Positions 24,337-32,837 of a DNA stretch of 64,000 nt are shown in pieces (the first letter of the stretch is position 1; the number at the start of each line of letters is the position of its first letter). Location: NCBI RefSeq assembly GCF_016862375.1, contig NZ_BOMV01000048.1, forward strand, positions 1 to 64,000, written 5' to 3'. A model generated the notes under the pieces. That model worked only from the letters and a program-made list of their open reading frames with translations, was not told where the DNA came from and did no database searches. A program made the position numbers and the translations under genes. The stretch is from Paractinoplanes rishiriensis. Its GTDB lineage: Bacteria > Actinomycetota > Actinomycetes > Mycobacteriales > Micromonosporaceae.

Positions 24337-25164
24337 TCAGGCGGTGACGCGCTGTGCGGCAGTGTAGATGTTCATGGTCTCGCCACGAAGGAAGCCGACG
24401 AGTGTCATCCCGGCTTCCTCGGCCAGTTCCACCGCGAGGGTGCTCGGCGCCGACACGGCCGCAAGCATCGGCAGCCCGGCCATCCACGCCTTCTGGGTGA
24501 GCTCGAAACTGGCCCGCCCGGACACCAGCAGCACGTGACCGGTCAGCGGCAGCCGGCCCTCGCGCAGCGCCCAGCCGATCACCTTGTCGACCGCGTTGTG
24601 CCGGCCCACGTCCTCGCGGAGAACGATCAGGTCGCCGGCCGCGGTGAAGAGCCCGGCCGCGTGCAGGCCGCCGGTCCGCTCGAAGGTGCGCTGACTGGCC
24701 CGCAGCCGGTCGGGCATCGTCGCGAGGGTGCCGGCCGGCAGCACCAGCGGGTCGCCGGCCACCTGGTATGGCGACCGGGTGCGGACCGCGTCGATGCTGG
24801 CCTTGCCGCACACCCCGCACGAACTGGTGGTGTAGAAGTTCCGGCTCGGATCGGTGACCGGCGGCGGTACGTCCGGGCCGAGCACCACATCGACCACGTT
24901 GTACGTGTTCGGCGTGTCGGTGCCGGCGCACAACTGGGCGGTCACCACGTCGCCGGCCGTGCCGATGATGCCCTCGCTGAGCAGGAAGCCCAACGCCAGG
25001 TCGAGGTCGTGGCCCGGGGTGCGCATGGTGACCGCGAGCGGCTGTTTGCGAACCCGGATCTCCAGCGGTTCCTCGGCGGCCAGCTCGTCGGGCTGGCGGC
25101 GCGGCGCACCAGGTGCCGCCAGGTCGATCCTGGTGACCGGTCGCCGGGTCGTGGTGCGCGCCAT
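24337..25164 (-). CDS. fdhD: sulfurtransferase FdhD for formate dehydrogenase
   Basis: 275 residues. FdhD carries sulfur from a cysteine desulfurase to the molybdenum cofactor of formate dehydrogenase. The CxxC that carries the persulfide is in SSCGVCGKAS (near residue 117); RHNAVDKVIGWAL and LVSGRASFELTQKA are family hallmarks. ATG start. Divergently placed 90 bp from mobA, whose product finishes the bis-MGD cofactor that FdhD works on. No formate dehydrogenase is in the window. Confidence 0.95.
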   Translation of the reverse strand: MARTTTRRPVTRIDLAAPGAPRRQPDELAAEEPLEIRVRKQPLAVTMRTPGHDLDLALGFLLSEGIIGTAGDVVTAQLCAGTDTPNTYNVVDVVLGPDVPPPVTDPSRNFYTTSSCGVCGKASIDAVRTRSPYQVAGDPLVLPAGTLATMPDRLRASQRTFERTGGLHAAGLFTAAGDLIVLREDVGRHNAVDKVIGWALREGRLPLTGHVLLVSGRASFELTQKAWMAGLPMLAAVSAPSTLAVELAEEAGMTLVGFLRGETMNIYTAAQRVTA

Positions 25165-25254
25165 AGGTCCGAGCGTATGTCGCGCCGGAGGTGATCACGA
25201 CCGCGAAGTGAGCGCCCGGTCACGCTCGACACCCGCTCGGGATACGGTACGTAC

Positions 25255-25854
25255 GTGGGGGGATATGCGGCGGTGGTGCTGGCCGGTGGAGCGGCGCGGC
25301 GAATGGGCGGCGCGGACAAACCGACGCTGCCCGTCGGCGGGCAGTCCATGCTGACCCGGGTGCTGGCCGCGGTGCACGACGCCGACCCCCGGATCGTGGT
25401 CGGCCCGGTGCCGCCTGACCTGCCGGTTCCGGTGCATTCGACACGTGAGCAACCGCCCGGCGGCGGTCCGGTGGCGGCCACCTCCGCGGGGCTGGCCCTG
25501 GTGCCCGACGACGTCACCTTCACCGCGCTGCTCGCCGCCGACCTGCCCCTGCTCACCGGCGAGGCGATCGACGTGCTGCGATTGACCGCCGAGTCGGCGC
25601 CCATGCAGGGTGCGGTCTACCGCGACGCCGAGGGACGCCGGCAGATGCTGTGCGGGGTCTGGCGCACCCAGGCCCTGCGCGACGCGGTGCGGCGGCTCGG
25701 CGAGGAACGCGGCCACCTGCACGGCGCCTCGGTCCGTGAGTTGATGGACCACCTGCGGGTCGCCGAGGTGTCCTGGCGCCGGCCCGGCCCGCCGCCCTGG
25801 TTCGACTGCGACACCGACGACGACCTGCGGACGGCGGAGGAGTGGGCGCGATGA
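25255..25854 (+). CDS. mobA: molybdenum cofactor guanylyltransferase MobA
   Basis: 199 residues. The nucleotidyltransferase signature AVVLAGGAARRMGGADKP opens the protein, followed by GGGPVAATSAGL and LAADLPLLT (metal-binding Asp), and the late WFDCDTDDDL segment. It attaches GMP to molybdopterin to give the MGD form used by DMSO-reductase-type enzymes. GTG start, with little leader space. It overlaps the small DUF6457 gene by four bases (ATGA). Confidence 0.93.
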   Translation: MGGYAAVVLAGGAARRMGGADKPTLPVGGQSMLTRVLAAVHDADPRIVVGPVPPDLPVPVHSTREQPPGGGPVAATSAGLALVPDDVTFTALLAADLPLLTGEAIDVLRLTAESAPMQGAVYRDAEGRRQMLCGVWRTQALRDAVRRLGEERGHLHGASVRELMDHLRVAEVSWRRPGPPPWFDCDTDDDLRTAEEWAR

Positions 25855-26093
25855 CCGGCGACCTCGACAGCTGGCTCGCGGCGGCCGGCCGCGAGCTCGG
25901 GCTCGACCCGGCCGAGGTGCCGACCAAGGCGGTGCTCGACGTGGCCCGGGATGTGGCGCACGGCGTGGTGCGCCCGGCCGCCCCGGTCACGGCCTACCTG
26001 ATGGGCGTTGCGGTGGGCCGCGGCGCCGACCCGGCGGAGGTCGCCGACCGGCTCAGCGAGCTCGCTCTAGCCTGGTCCGATCCGACCCCCTGA
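25851..26093 (+). CDS. DUF6457 small protein coupled to mobA
   Basis: 80 residues. DLDSWLAAAGRELGLDP and VARDVAHGVVRPAAPVTAYLMG are typical of the DUF6457 family, which often sits behind or is fused to MobA in actinobacteria. The ATG overlaps the mobA TGA, so translation is coupled and a helper role in cofactor guanylylation is a fair inference, not shown. No catalytic motif. Confidence 0.85.
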   Translation: MTGDLDSWLAAAGRELGLDPAEVPTKAVLDVARDVAHGVVRPAAPVTAYLMGVAVGRGADPAEVADRLSELALAWSDPTP

Positions 26094-26128
26094 TCCTCGA
26101 TAGGGTGGCGGGAACGGAGGTGACGATC

Positions 26129-27214
26129 ATGACGGCAGACAGCGCCGGCGGTGAGTCGAACGAAGGCATCCTGCTCGACGAGCCGACCACGGCTGACCTG
26201 CGGGCCAAGGTGACCGAGGCATGGCGTGAGTTCGCCGCGGCCCTGGCCACGCTGGTGCCCACCCTGATGCCGGGCTCGCACGTCGACGTCACCCTCGACC
26301 CGACCGCGTCCGGCACCGGCCTCGCGGTCTACTCGGTGAGCATCCGGATCCTGCCGGACGGCGAGGTCGAGGCGCTCGCGGTCGGCAACGCCGGTCTGCC
26401 CGAGGGCTACCGGATGGACCGGTCCGCGGTCGCCGACCTGGTGGCGCTCGGCTGGTCGCCGCCCGGCGTGCTGCCCGGCTCGGGCGACTCGTTCGGCCTG
26501 CGCTCCAGCCAGGACCAGTCGACCCAGCTGGCCACTGTGGTCTCCCGCACGCTGCGCGACGTCTACGGCGCCCCGCACCCGGCATTCCTGGTCTACCTGG
26601 TGCACGACGAGGACGACGAGCCGATCGACACCGCGCCGCTGGCCACCGCCCGGCACGAGCCCAGCATCGACGGCGACCTGGACATCGGCGACCTGGACGA
26701 CGACGGTGCGCTCTCGGCCGCGCTGGGTGCCGCCGCCGAGACCGTCCCGCTCGACGAGCGGGTCCGCACCGTGGTGGCCACCATGTCGAAGACCACGGTC
26801 GATCAGTTGCAGGTGGACACCGACGGCGACATCGGCATCCGGGCCGGTTCGGCCATGGTGTTCGTCCGGGTTCGTGACAACCCACCCCTGGTGGATGTTT
26901 TCTCGCCCATCCTCACCGAGGTCGAGCCGACCGAGCAGCTGTACGTGAAGCTCTCCGAGCTGACCAACCGGATGCCGATCGGCCGGCTCTACTGCGCCCA
27001 GGACACGGTGTGGGCGTCCATCCCGGTGTTCGGCCGCAACTTCCAGGCCACCCACCTCATGCTGGCGGTGCAGGTGATGACCGGCCTGGCCGACGAGCTG
27101 GACGACCGGCTGCACGGCGAGTTCGGCGGCAAGCGCTTCTTCGGCGAGGGCGACAAGCCCACGCCGGCCAAGCAGCCCGCCGCCGAAGACCACCGCACCG
27201 GGATGTATCTCTAG
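26129..27214 (+). CDS. YbjN/CesT-type (TY-Chap) chaperone-like protein
   Basis: 361 acidic residues made of three similar alpha/beta modules: residues 20-130 (LRAKVTEAWREFAAALATL ... LGWSPPG), a short charged linker, about 200-361 (ERVRTVVATMSKTTVDQL ... VMTGLADELDDRLHGEFGG). This matches the actinobacterial T3SS-chaperone/YbjN-like peptide-binding families. Such proteins are thought to bind peptides or partner proteins; no partner is evident. Start supported by GGAGGTGA five bases before the ATG. Ends four bases into the convergent lipoprotein gene. Confidence 0.75.
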   Translation: MTADSAGGESNEGILLDEPTTADLRAKVTEAWREFAAALATLVPTLMPGSHVDVTLDPTASGTGLAVYSVSIRILPDGEVEALAVGNAGLPEGYRMDRSAVADLVALGWSPPGVLPGSGDSFGLRSSQDQSTQLATVVSRTLRDVYGAPHPAFLVYLVHDEDDEPIDTAPLATARHEPSIDGDLDIGDLDDDGALSAALGAAAETVPLDERVRTVVATMSKTTVDQLQVDTDGDIGIRAGSAMVFVRVRDNPPLVDVFSPILTEVEPTEQLYVKLSELTNRMPIGRLYCAQDTVWASIPVFGRNFQATHLMLAVQVMTGLADELDDRLHGEFGGKRFFGEGDKPTPAKQPAAEDHRTGMYL

Positions 27215-29061
27215 CGCAGCGGCACATAGCCGGTGCGGTCCAGGGTGGACAGGTTCGTGGCCTGCAGGCCCGAGTAGGACAGCATCCACAGTTCGTCGCC
27301 GACCACCAGTGAGCGGCGGACCGGCGAGTACTGTTCGCCCGGCACCTTCAACTCGCCGGCCGCGGTCAACCGGTCGCCGGTGAGCCGCAGCGCCAGGGCA
27401 CCGCTGCCCCGCCCGCTCGCCACCGGCACGACCAGCAGGCCGGTGGCGGGCCACCAGAGCAGGGCGTGCGGATCGAATTCGGCCTCCGAGCTCGCCTCGG
27501 GCACCACGTGCTGGGCGAGCCGCCGCGGGTCGCCCGGGTCGGACACGTCAAACAGCGAGACCTGCAGGCCCACCGGGCGACCGCGTTCGGTGGCCTCCTG
27601 GCCGATCCCGACCAGCCGGTCCTCGCCGATCGCCTGGAGATGCGCCGAGTAGCCGGTGATCTTCAGTTCGCCGGTGACCCGGGGCTTCTCCGGATCGGAG
27701 AGGTCGAGGCTGTAGAGCGGGTCGGTCTGCCGGAACGTCACCACGTAGCCGCGCGGCCCGATGAAGCGCACGGAGTAGATCCGTTCGTCCTTGCCGAGCC
27801 CGCCCACCTCGCCGACCTGGGTCAGCTTGCCGTCCCGTTCACGGAAGGTCCGTACGGTCGAGGCCTTGCCGTCCGGATCGGTGGTGGCGATCCGCAGGTG
27901 ACCGTCCCATTCGGACATCGCGTACTGGTTGAGGACCGTGCCGGGCACCGTGCCGCCGGCGGTGTAGACCGGTTTGCCGGTGGGCGGCAGCGCGAACTTG
28001 TAGATGTCCGTGTTCTCCGGCGGCCGGACCCGGGAGATCGCGGCGGTGGCCCGCCAGAACTGGTTGTTGGCTACGTAGAGGCTGTCCGCGGTGCCGTAGA
28101 CGAGGTTGCCGTCGGCCAGCACCGCGACCGGGCTGCCGTCGGTGAGGGCCGGCTGGGCCAGGTCGAAGGTGAGCACGTTCAGCATCGTGGCGCCGGAGTA
28201 GGCGTCCGGGCGGCTGACCGCCGAGCAGTCCAGCTTGCCCTCGGTCGTCGTCGAGCCGGTGGTGAGCTCCCAGGTCGGCAGCCAGGCGTCCACCGTGGCG
28301 TCGTCGATCACCTTGCGGTTCTGCTTGAGCAGCTGGGCATCGGTGGTGGCGGTGAGCGGGAAGCGCAGCCGGGGCGCGGTCGCCAGAACGACCCGGGCCG
28401 TCGTGCCGGTCTGCCGGGCGTCGACCACGGCGCCCGCGCCCCGGTAGCGGCTGAGCACCCGCGGCGTACCGGTCAGGTCGACGAGCAGCACCTGCGCGTT
28501 GCCGCCGGGTGGCAGGAACGCCCGCTTGTCGGCGATCGCGTAGCCACCGCCGCGGACCAGCACGAGTGCCCGATCGCCGGACAGCAGCAGGTCGGCCTCG
28601 CCGCCGGCGTCGGCACCGAGATCCAGGCGTCCGGTCTGCGTGTGGGTCGCGGGGTCGATGACCCGCAGCACGCCGCCGTCGACCGTGACGATCCGGCGGC
28701 CGTCGGTCTTGACGATGTCCGGCTCGTCGGCGCCCTTCTCGTGCACGTTGGTGGTCGAGTGGTCTGGCACGGCCGGCGGCGGTGCCATGCCGGCCGCGGG
28801 CGCGGCGGCGCGGCTGTCCGCCTTCATCGCCGACCACGACTCGGGAATGCCCATGTTGCCTGGCAGTCCCCACGGGCCGACGCTCTCCTTGGCGGCGGCG
28901 CGCAGGTCGGCGAGCAGTTCCTGGCAGGAGTCGAAGGCCACGAGCCGGAGCGCGGGCGCCGGGCGGGCCGAGTTCGTATTGGTGGGCGCGGGTCCCGGCG
29001 CGGCGGTGCAGGCCGCGAGCGGGAGGGCGGCGAAAACGCAGATCCAGTGTCGACGGCGCAT
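27211..29061 (-). CDS. secreted beta-propeller lipoprotein
   Basis: 616 residues. A lipoprotein signal ending LPLAAC anchors the product outside the membrane. A Ser/Pro/Asn linker is followed by a large beta-propeller of the PF09826 type, with family segments VKTDGRRIVTVDGGVLRVID, FDLAQPALTDGSPVAVL, YSVRFIGPRGYVVTFRQTDPL and LWWPATGLLVVPV. Such proteins are common in actinobacteria and archaea and their role is unknown. ATG start; upstream neighbour is the Lrp-type regulator on the same strand. Confidence 0.88.
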   Translation of the reverse strand: MRRRHWICVFAALPLAACTAAPGPAPTNTNSARPAPALRLVAFDSCQELLADLRAAAKESVGPWGLPGNMGIPESWSAMKADSRAAAPAAGMAPPPAVPDHSTTNVHEKGADEPDIVKTDGRRIVTVDGGVLRVIDPATHTQTGRLDLGADAGGEADLLLSGDRALVLVRGGGYAIADKRAFLPPGGNAQVLLVDLTGTPRVLSRYRGAGAVVDARQTGTTARVVLATAPRLRFPLTATTDAQLLKQNRKVIDDATVDAWLPTWELTTGSTTTEGKLDCSAVSRPDAYSGATMLNVLTFDLAQPALTDGSPVAVLADGNLVYGTADSLYVANNQFWRATAAISRVRPPENTDIYKFALPPTGKPVYTAGGTVPGTVLNQYAMSEWDGHLRIATTDPDGKASTVRTFRERDGKLTQVGEVGGLGKDERIYSVRFIGPRGYVVTFRQTDPLYSLDLSDPEKPRVTGELKITGYSAHLQAIGEDRLVGIGQEATERGRPVGLQVSLFDVSDPGDPRRLAQHVVPEASSEAEFDPHALLWWPATGLLVVPVASGRGSGALALRLTGDRLTAAGELKVPGEQYSPVRRSLVVGDELWMLSYSGLQATNLSTLDRTGYVPLR

Positions 29062-29099
29062 GGCGGCTTGGACGCCGCCATGCGCGCCGCGGTTCCGGA

Positions 29100-29552
29100 C
29101 TATTGCGGTGCGGGCACCACGGTCGGGGTCTCGACCAGCCGGGACAACACGATCATGCTGCGCGTCGAGGTGATGAACGGCTCGGCCCGCAGTCGCTCAA
29201 GAGCCTGCTCGAGGTGGCCGATGTCGGCGGCGCGCAGGTGCACGAGCGCGTCGGCCTGACCGGAGACCGTGTACGCCCCCACCACCTCGGGGTGCCGCCG
29301 GGTGGCCACGGTGATCTGCGCGGGCGTGGTGCGGCCGGTGCAGAACAGCTCGATGAACGCCTCGGTTGTCCACCCCACGGCGGCCGGATCGATCACCGCG
29401 GTGAAGCCCTTGATCACTCCGCCGGATCGAAGCCGGTCGACGCGTCGCTTCACCGCCGGCGCGGAGAGGGCGACCTTGGCGCCGATCTCGGCGTAGGACG
29501 CGCGCGCATCGGCCACCAGCAGCGCAATGATTCGCTGGTCAACCGCGTCCAT
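29100..29552 (-). CDS. Lrp/AsnC-family regulator
   Basis: 150 residues: an N-terminal winged helix (VDQRIIALLVADARASYAEIG, VALSAPAVKRRVDRLRSGGVI) and a C-terminal RAM/ligand domain (AYTVSGQADALVHLRAADI). Divergent from the DDAH-family gene with 73 bp between, so it probably controls that gene and itself in response to an amino acid. The spacer contains the imperfect dyad GCACAAGA...TTTCGTGC at about 29574-29601, a possible binding site. GGAGG lies 13 bases before the ATG; a TTG two codons earlier has better spacing. Confidence 0.88.
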   Translation of the reverse strand: MDAVDQRIIALLVADARASYAEIGAKVALSAPAVKRRVDRLRSGGVIKGFTAVIDPAAVGWTTEAFIELFCTGRTTPAQITVATRRHPEVVGAYTVSGQADALVHLRAADIGHLEQALERLRAEPFITSTRSMIVLSRLVETPTVVPAPQ

Positions 29553-29625
29553 CTGCAACGATTCGCCTCCAACGCACAAGATTTCTCGCTGTTTCGTGCA
29601 CTGAAGCCTACCTACGCTCTACCTC

Positions 29626-30456
29626 ATGAGCCACACGGAGCGCTTGCCGCGAAACAGGACATATCTCATGTGTCCGCCCGAGCACTTCACGGTTGACTAC
29701 GCGATCAACCCATGGATGGACACCACCGTCCCGGTCGACGCGGCGCTCGCCGTCAAGCAGTGGGACCTGCTGCGCACCACGCTCCACGGACTCGGACACA
29801 CCGTGCACGTGCTCGACCCGGTGCCCGGCCTGCCCGACATGGTGTACGCGGCCAACGGCGCCTTCTCGGTCGACGGCACCGTCTACGGCGCCCGCTTCCG
29901 CCATCCGCAGCGGGCCGCCGAGGCGCTCGCCCACCAGGACTTCTACGCCACCGTGGGCACCTGGCGGTTCGCCGGCCCGGAGCACGTCAACGAGGGTGAG
30001 GGCGACTTCGCGTACCTGCCGGCGGCGTACGGCGGCCTGATCCTCGCCGGGTACGGATACCGCACCGAGCCGGCCGCGCACGCCGAGGCGCAGGAGGTGC
30101 TCGGCCGTCCGGTGGTGTCGCTGCGCCTGATCGACCCGGCCTTCTACCACCTGGACACCGCGCTGGCCGCGCTCGACGACCGCAACGTCACCTACTATCC
30201 CGGCGCGTTCTCGCCGGCCGCCCAGCGGGTGCTCGCTCAGTTGTTCCCGGACGCGGTGCTGGCCGACCGGGCCGACGCCGAGGCGTTCGGGCTCAACCTG
30301 GTCAGCGACGGCCGGAACGTGATACTGAACACCGAGGCCTCGGCGATGGCCGACAAGGTGCGCGCGGCCGGTTACGTACCGGTTCCGGTCGAACTAACCG
30401 AACTCAAGCGCGGCGGCGGCAGCGTCAAGTGCGCGGTGGCCGAACTGCGTCCGTGA
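29626..30456 (+). CDS. ddaH: DDAH-family amidinotransferase-fold hydrolase
   Basis: 276 residues of the guanidino-modifying fold: MCPPEHFTVDYAINPWM, MVYAANGAFSVDG, EGEGDF, the catalytic His in FYHLDTAL and the nucleophile Cys near residue 269 in GGGSVKCAVAELRP. Members hydrolyse dimethylarginine or related guanidino compounds to citrulline plus amine; the precise substrate is not fixed by sequence. No ribosome binding site precedes the ATG and a TACGCT -10-like hexamer ends seven bases before it, so the mRNA may be leaderless. Paired with the divergent Lrp regulator. Confidence 0.88.
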   Translation: MSHTERLPRNRTYLMCPPEHFTVDYAINPWMDTTVPVDAALAVKQWDLLRTTLHGLGHTVHVLDPVPGLPDMVYAANGAFSVDGTVYGARFRHPQRAAEALAHQDFYATVGTWRFAGPEHVNEGEGDFAYLPAAYGGLILAGYGYRTEPAAHAEAQEVLGRPVVSLRLIDPAFYHLDTALAALDDRNVTYYPGAFSPAAQRVLAQLFPDAVLADRADAEAFGLNLVSDGRNVILNTEASAMADKVRAAGYVPVPVELTELKRGGGSVKCAVAELRP

Positions 30457-30509
30457 GCTCGGCAACGCCGGTGACGAATGACTGGAACCGGTGCGGGAAG
30501 ATGGACCGC

Positions 30510-31088
30510 ATGACCGACGACAACAACTCCCGGAAGCAGGAAGACGGCTCCGTCATCGTGGTGGGACCCGACGGGCGTCCGATGGGAACGGTCGAGCCCG
30601 ACGGCACGGTCAGCCCCGAGGAGCCGGGCAACCTGATCGAGCAGCCCGCCAAGGTCATGCGGATCGGCAGCATGATCAAGCAGCTTCTCGAAGAGGTGCG
30701 GGCCGCGCCGCTGGACGAGGCGAGCCGGGGCCGGCTGCGCGACATCCACCAGCGCTCGATCGTCGAGCTCGAGGACGGGCTCGCCCCCGAGCTGCGCGAG
30801 GAGCTCGAACGGCTCTCGCTGCCGTTCGAGGGTGACACCCCGCCCAGCGAGGCCGAGCTGCGGATCGCGCAGGCCCAGCTGGTCGGCTGGCTCGAGGGCC
30901 TGTTCCACGGCATCCAGGCGGCGCTGGTCGCCCAGCAGATGGCCGCCCGCCTCCAGCTCGAGCAGATGCGCGGCGGCAGCGCCGGCGGTGGCCGGCCGGC
31001 TCTGCCGATGGGCGCCGGCGGCATGCTCCCCGGCGGTCTGCCGGGCCAGCAGGCGGCCGGCGAGGGCCGCACCGGTCAATACCTCTAG
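30510..31088 (+). CDS. bpa: bacterial proteasome activator Bpa
   Basis: 192 residues. The helical core is very close to the mycobacterial protein: EQPAKVMRIGSMIKQLLEEV, APLDEASRGRLRDIHQ, ELEDGLAPELREELERL, AELRIAQAQLVGWLEGLFHG. The C-terminus is GQYL, the tail that docks into 20S proteasome pockets and opens the gate without ATP. Bpa rings feed unfolded proteins to the proteasome. ATG 30510 has GGGAAG nine bases upstream; an ATG at 30501 is also possible. Ends in a palindrome shared with the convergent HAD gene. Confidence 0.95.
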   Translation: MTDDNNSRKQEDGSVIVVGPDGRPMGTVEPDGTVSPEEPGNLIEQPAKVMRIGSMIKQLLEEVRAAPLDEASRGRLRDIHQRSIVELEDGLAPELREELERLSLPFEGDTPPSEAELRIAQAQLVGWLEGLFHGIQAALVAQQMAARLQLEQMRGGSAGGGRPALPMGAGGMLPGGLPGQQAAGEGRTGQYL

Positions 31089-31096
31089 CTAGAGGT
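31081..31096. repeat. 16-bp perfect palindrome across convergent stops
   Basis: ACCTCTAGCTAGAGGT, made of the last leucine and TAG codons of bpa and, on the other strand, of the HAD gene. The two genes end back to back with no base between. It lacks a loop and a T-tract, so it is not a standard terminator. Confidence 0.85.
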
Positions 31097-31892
31097 CGTA
31101 GAGCTCGCGCAGGTACAGCGCCACGCCGTCCTCGTCGTTCGTCCGGCCCACCTCGTCGGCGACCTCGCGGACGGCGGGGTGGGCGTTGCCCATCGCCACC
31201 GAGCGGCCGGCCCAGGTAAGCATCGGGATGTCGTTCGGCATGTCGCCGAACGCGATCACCTGGTCGGCCGTGATGCCCTCCCGCTCGCACAGCCAGGCCA
31301 GCCCCGCGGCCTTGGTCACGCCGGCCGCCGAGATCTCCACGAGCGCGCTGGACGACGAGTGGGTGGCCTCGGCCAGGGTGCCGAGCGTGCGGCTGACCAG
31401 CTCGTAGAAGTCGTCCGGGTGCTGGTGGCTGGCGGAGCGGGCCAGCAGTTTCGCGGCCGGCACCGAGCTGAGCTCGTCGGGGGTCGAGACCACGCGGACC
31501 GTGTGGTGCCCGCCGTCGAAACGCAGCGGCCAGGCCTCCTCGTACCGGAACGACCGGCCGTCCTCGACCTCGACCGCGAGGGCGATGTCCGGGATCGCCT
31601 CACGCAGCTGCTTGCTCACGTCGAGCAGCAGGTCGACGGAGAGCGGATCGGCGCGCACCACCTCGTCAGTGTCCGGGTCGTAGACCACGGCGCCGTTCGC
31701 GCAGACGGCCGGCAGCGGCTGCGGCATCTGGTCGTAGATCTGGTGGAGCCAGCGCAGCGGCCGCCCGGTCACCAGCACCATGGGCACCGGCAGAGCGTCG
31801 ATGACGTCCAGGGTGCGCCGGCTCAGTTTCCCGTCGCCGCGGATGAGGGTGCCGTCGATGTCGGAGGCCACGAGGCGAAAGGGGTTCGGCAT
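31089..31892 (-). CDS. Cof-type HAD hydrolase (1)
   Basis: 267 residues. HAD motifs: I ASDIDGTL (nucleophile Asp), II LVTGRP, III Lys in the KAAGL region, IV VIAFGDMPNDIPML. The cap region marks it as a Cof/YbiV-like sugar-phosphate or nucleotide phosphatase; substrate unknown. The ATG overlaps the stop of the next gene by one base (TGATG), and AGGTG lies just upstream. It is a tandem paralogue of the product of 31892-32704, about 35-40% alike by eye. Confidence 0.9.
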   Translation of the reverse strand: MPNPFRLVASDIDGTLIRGDGKLSRRTLDVIDALPVPMVLVTGRPLRWLHQIYDQMPQPLPAVCANGAVVYDPDTDEVVRADPLSVDLLLDVSKQLREAIPDIALAVEVEDGRSFRYEEAWPLRFDGGHHTVRVVSTPDELSSVPAAKLLARSASHQHPDDFYELVSRTLGTLAEATHSSSSALVEISAAGVTKAAGLAWLCEREGITADQVIAFGDMPNDIPMLTWAGRSVAMGNAHPAVREVADEVGRTNDEDGVALYLRELYDL

Positions 31893-32704
31893 CACCTCGA
31901 CAGTAACTTGTCGAGATAGACCGCCACCCCGTCCTGGTCGTTGGTCAGGGTCACCTCGTCGGCCACCTCGAGCAGCGCCGGATGCGCGTTGGCCACGGCC
32001 ACCCGTCCCCACCCGGCCCAGGCGAACATCGGCAGGTCATTGGGCATGTCGCCGAAGACGAGGACGTCCGCCGGGTCGACGCCGACCGCCTCGGCGACGA
32101 CCGAGAGGCCGGTGCCTTTGTTCACATTCGCCGGGCAGATCTCGACGTAGTCGAGGCCGGCCTGGGTGACCGACGCCACGTCCGCCGGTACGATCCGCTC
32201 GGCCACCGCGAGCAGGTCGTCCACCTGGTAGTCGATCGAGCGGGCGAACGCCTTGATCACGTCGCCGGTGAGGCAGGCGGCCCGCGGGCGCTGCTCCAGC
32301 ACCACCGGGTAGCGCCAGGTCGGGTCGTAGTCGCCCCACAGCGGCGCGTCGTCGTGTTCGAGCGCCTCGATCATCACCGACAGCCGGCCCACCTCGGTCT
32401 CCAGCGCCGCGAGCACCTCGGCCAGCGCCGGCCCGGACAGCCGGGACTGCCGGAGATAGGTTGATTCGGCCTGGTCGAGCACCCAGCCGCCCTGCGCCAG
32501 CACCAGGAAGTCGGCGACCCGGATGTCGTTGCGGGTCAGCGAGGTGAGCCGCGGCCCGCGTCCGGTGGCACCCACGATCCGGATGCCGGCCGCCCGCACC
32601 CGATCGAGGACCTCGTGGGTGTAGGCGGACACGGTGTCGTCGCTGCGCACGAGTGTGCCGTCGAGATCCGTGGCGATCAGCTTGGGGAGTCCAGGCTTGA
32701 CCAT
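31892..32704 (-). CDS. Cof-type HAD hydrolase (2)
   Basis: 270 residues with motifs IATDLDGTLV, GATGRGP, VNKGTGL and LVFGDMPNDLPMF. Upstream paralogue in the two-gene HAD unit. The ribosome binding site GGAGG at 32710-32714 (minus strand) is five bases before the ATG but is part of a stem that could hide it (32710-32740). Probably a phosphatase for small cytosolic metabolites; the pair may differ in substrate range. Confidence 0.9.
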   Translation of the reverse strand: MVKPGLPKLIATDLDGTLVRSDDTVSAYTHEVLDRVRAAGIRIVGATGRGPRLTSLTRNDIRVADFLVLAQGGWVLDQAESTYLRQSRLSGPALAEVLAALETEVGRLSVMIEALEHDDAPLWGDYDPTWRYPVVLEQRPRAACLTGDVIKAFARSIDYQVDDLLAVAERIVPADVASVTQAGLDYVEICPANVNKGTGLSVVAEAVGVDPADVLVFGDMPNDLPMFAWAGWGRVAVANAHPALLEVADEVTLTNDQDGVAVYLDKLLSR

Positions 32705-32709
32705 CAGTA

Positions 32710-32740
32710 CCTCCGAGGGTGGGGCTCACCCCCGCGGAGG
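32710..32740 (-). promoter_or_regulatory. hairpin covering the HAD-2 ribosome binding site
   Basis: On the minus strand CCTCCG (32740-32735) pairs with CGGAGG (32715-32710), with an inner GGGTG/CACCC stem (32727-32731 with 32717-32721) and a 5-base loop. The 3' arm is the Shine-Dalgarno sequence of the gene starting at 32704. It could limit translation or act as a weak serS terminator. Confidence 0.5.
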
Positions 32741-32837
32741 GCGGAAGGAAAACGGTACACCCGTGCGGCTAGCAGCGGCTATGACTTCCGGTAGCCAGTA
32801 GGTGTCGATCGTGTTAGCGAGAAGGTCTTCAGTCCTT

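Noticed and set aside
27466..29259. 597-residue plus-strand frame opposite the beta-propeller gene
   Set aside because: No domain or ribosome binding site; covers a clear lipoprotein gene on the other strand.
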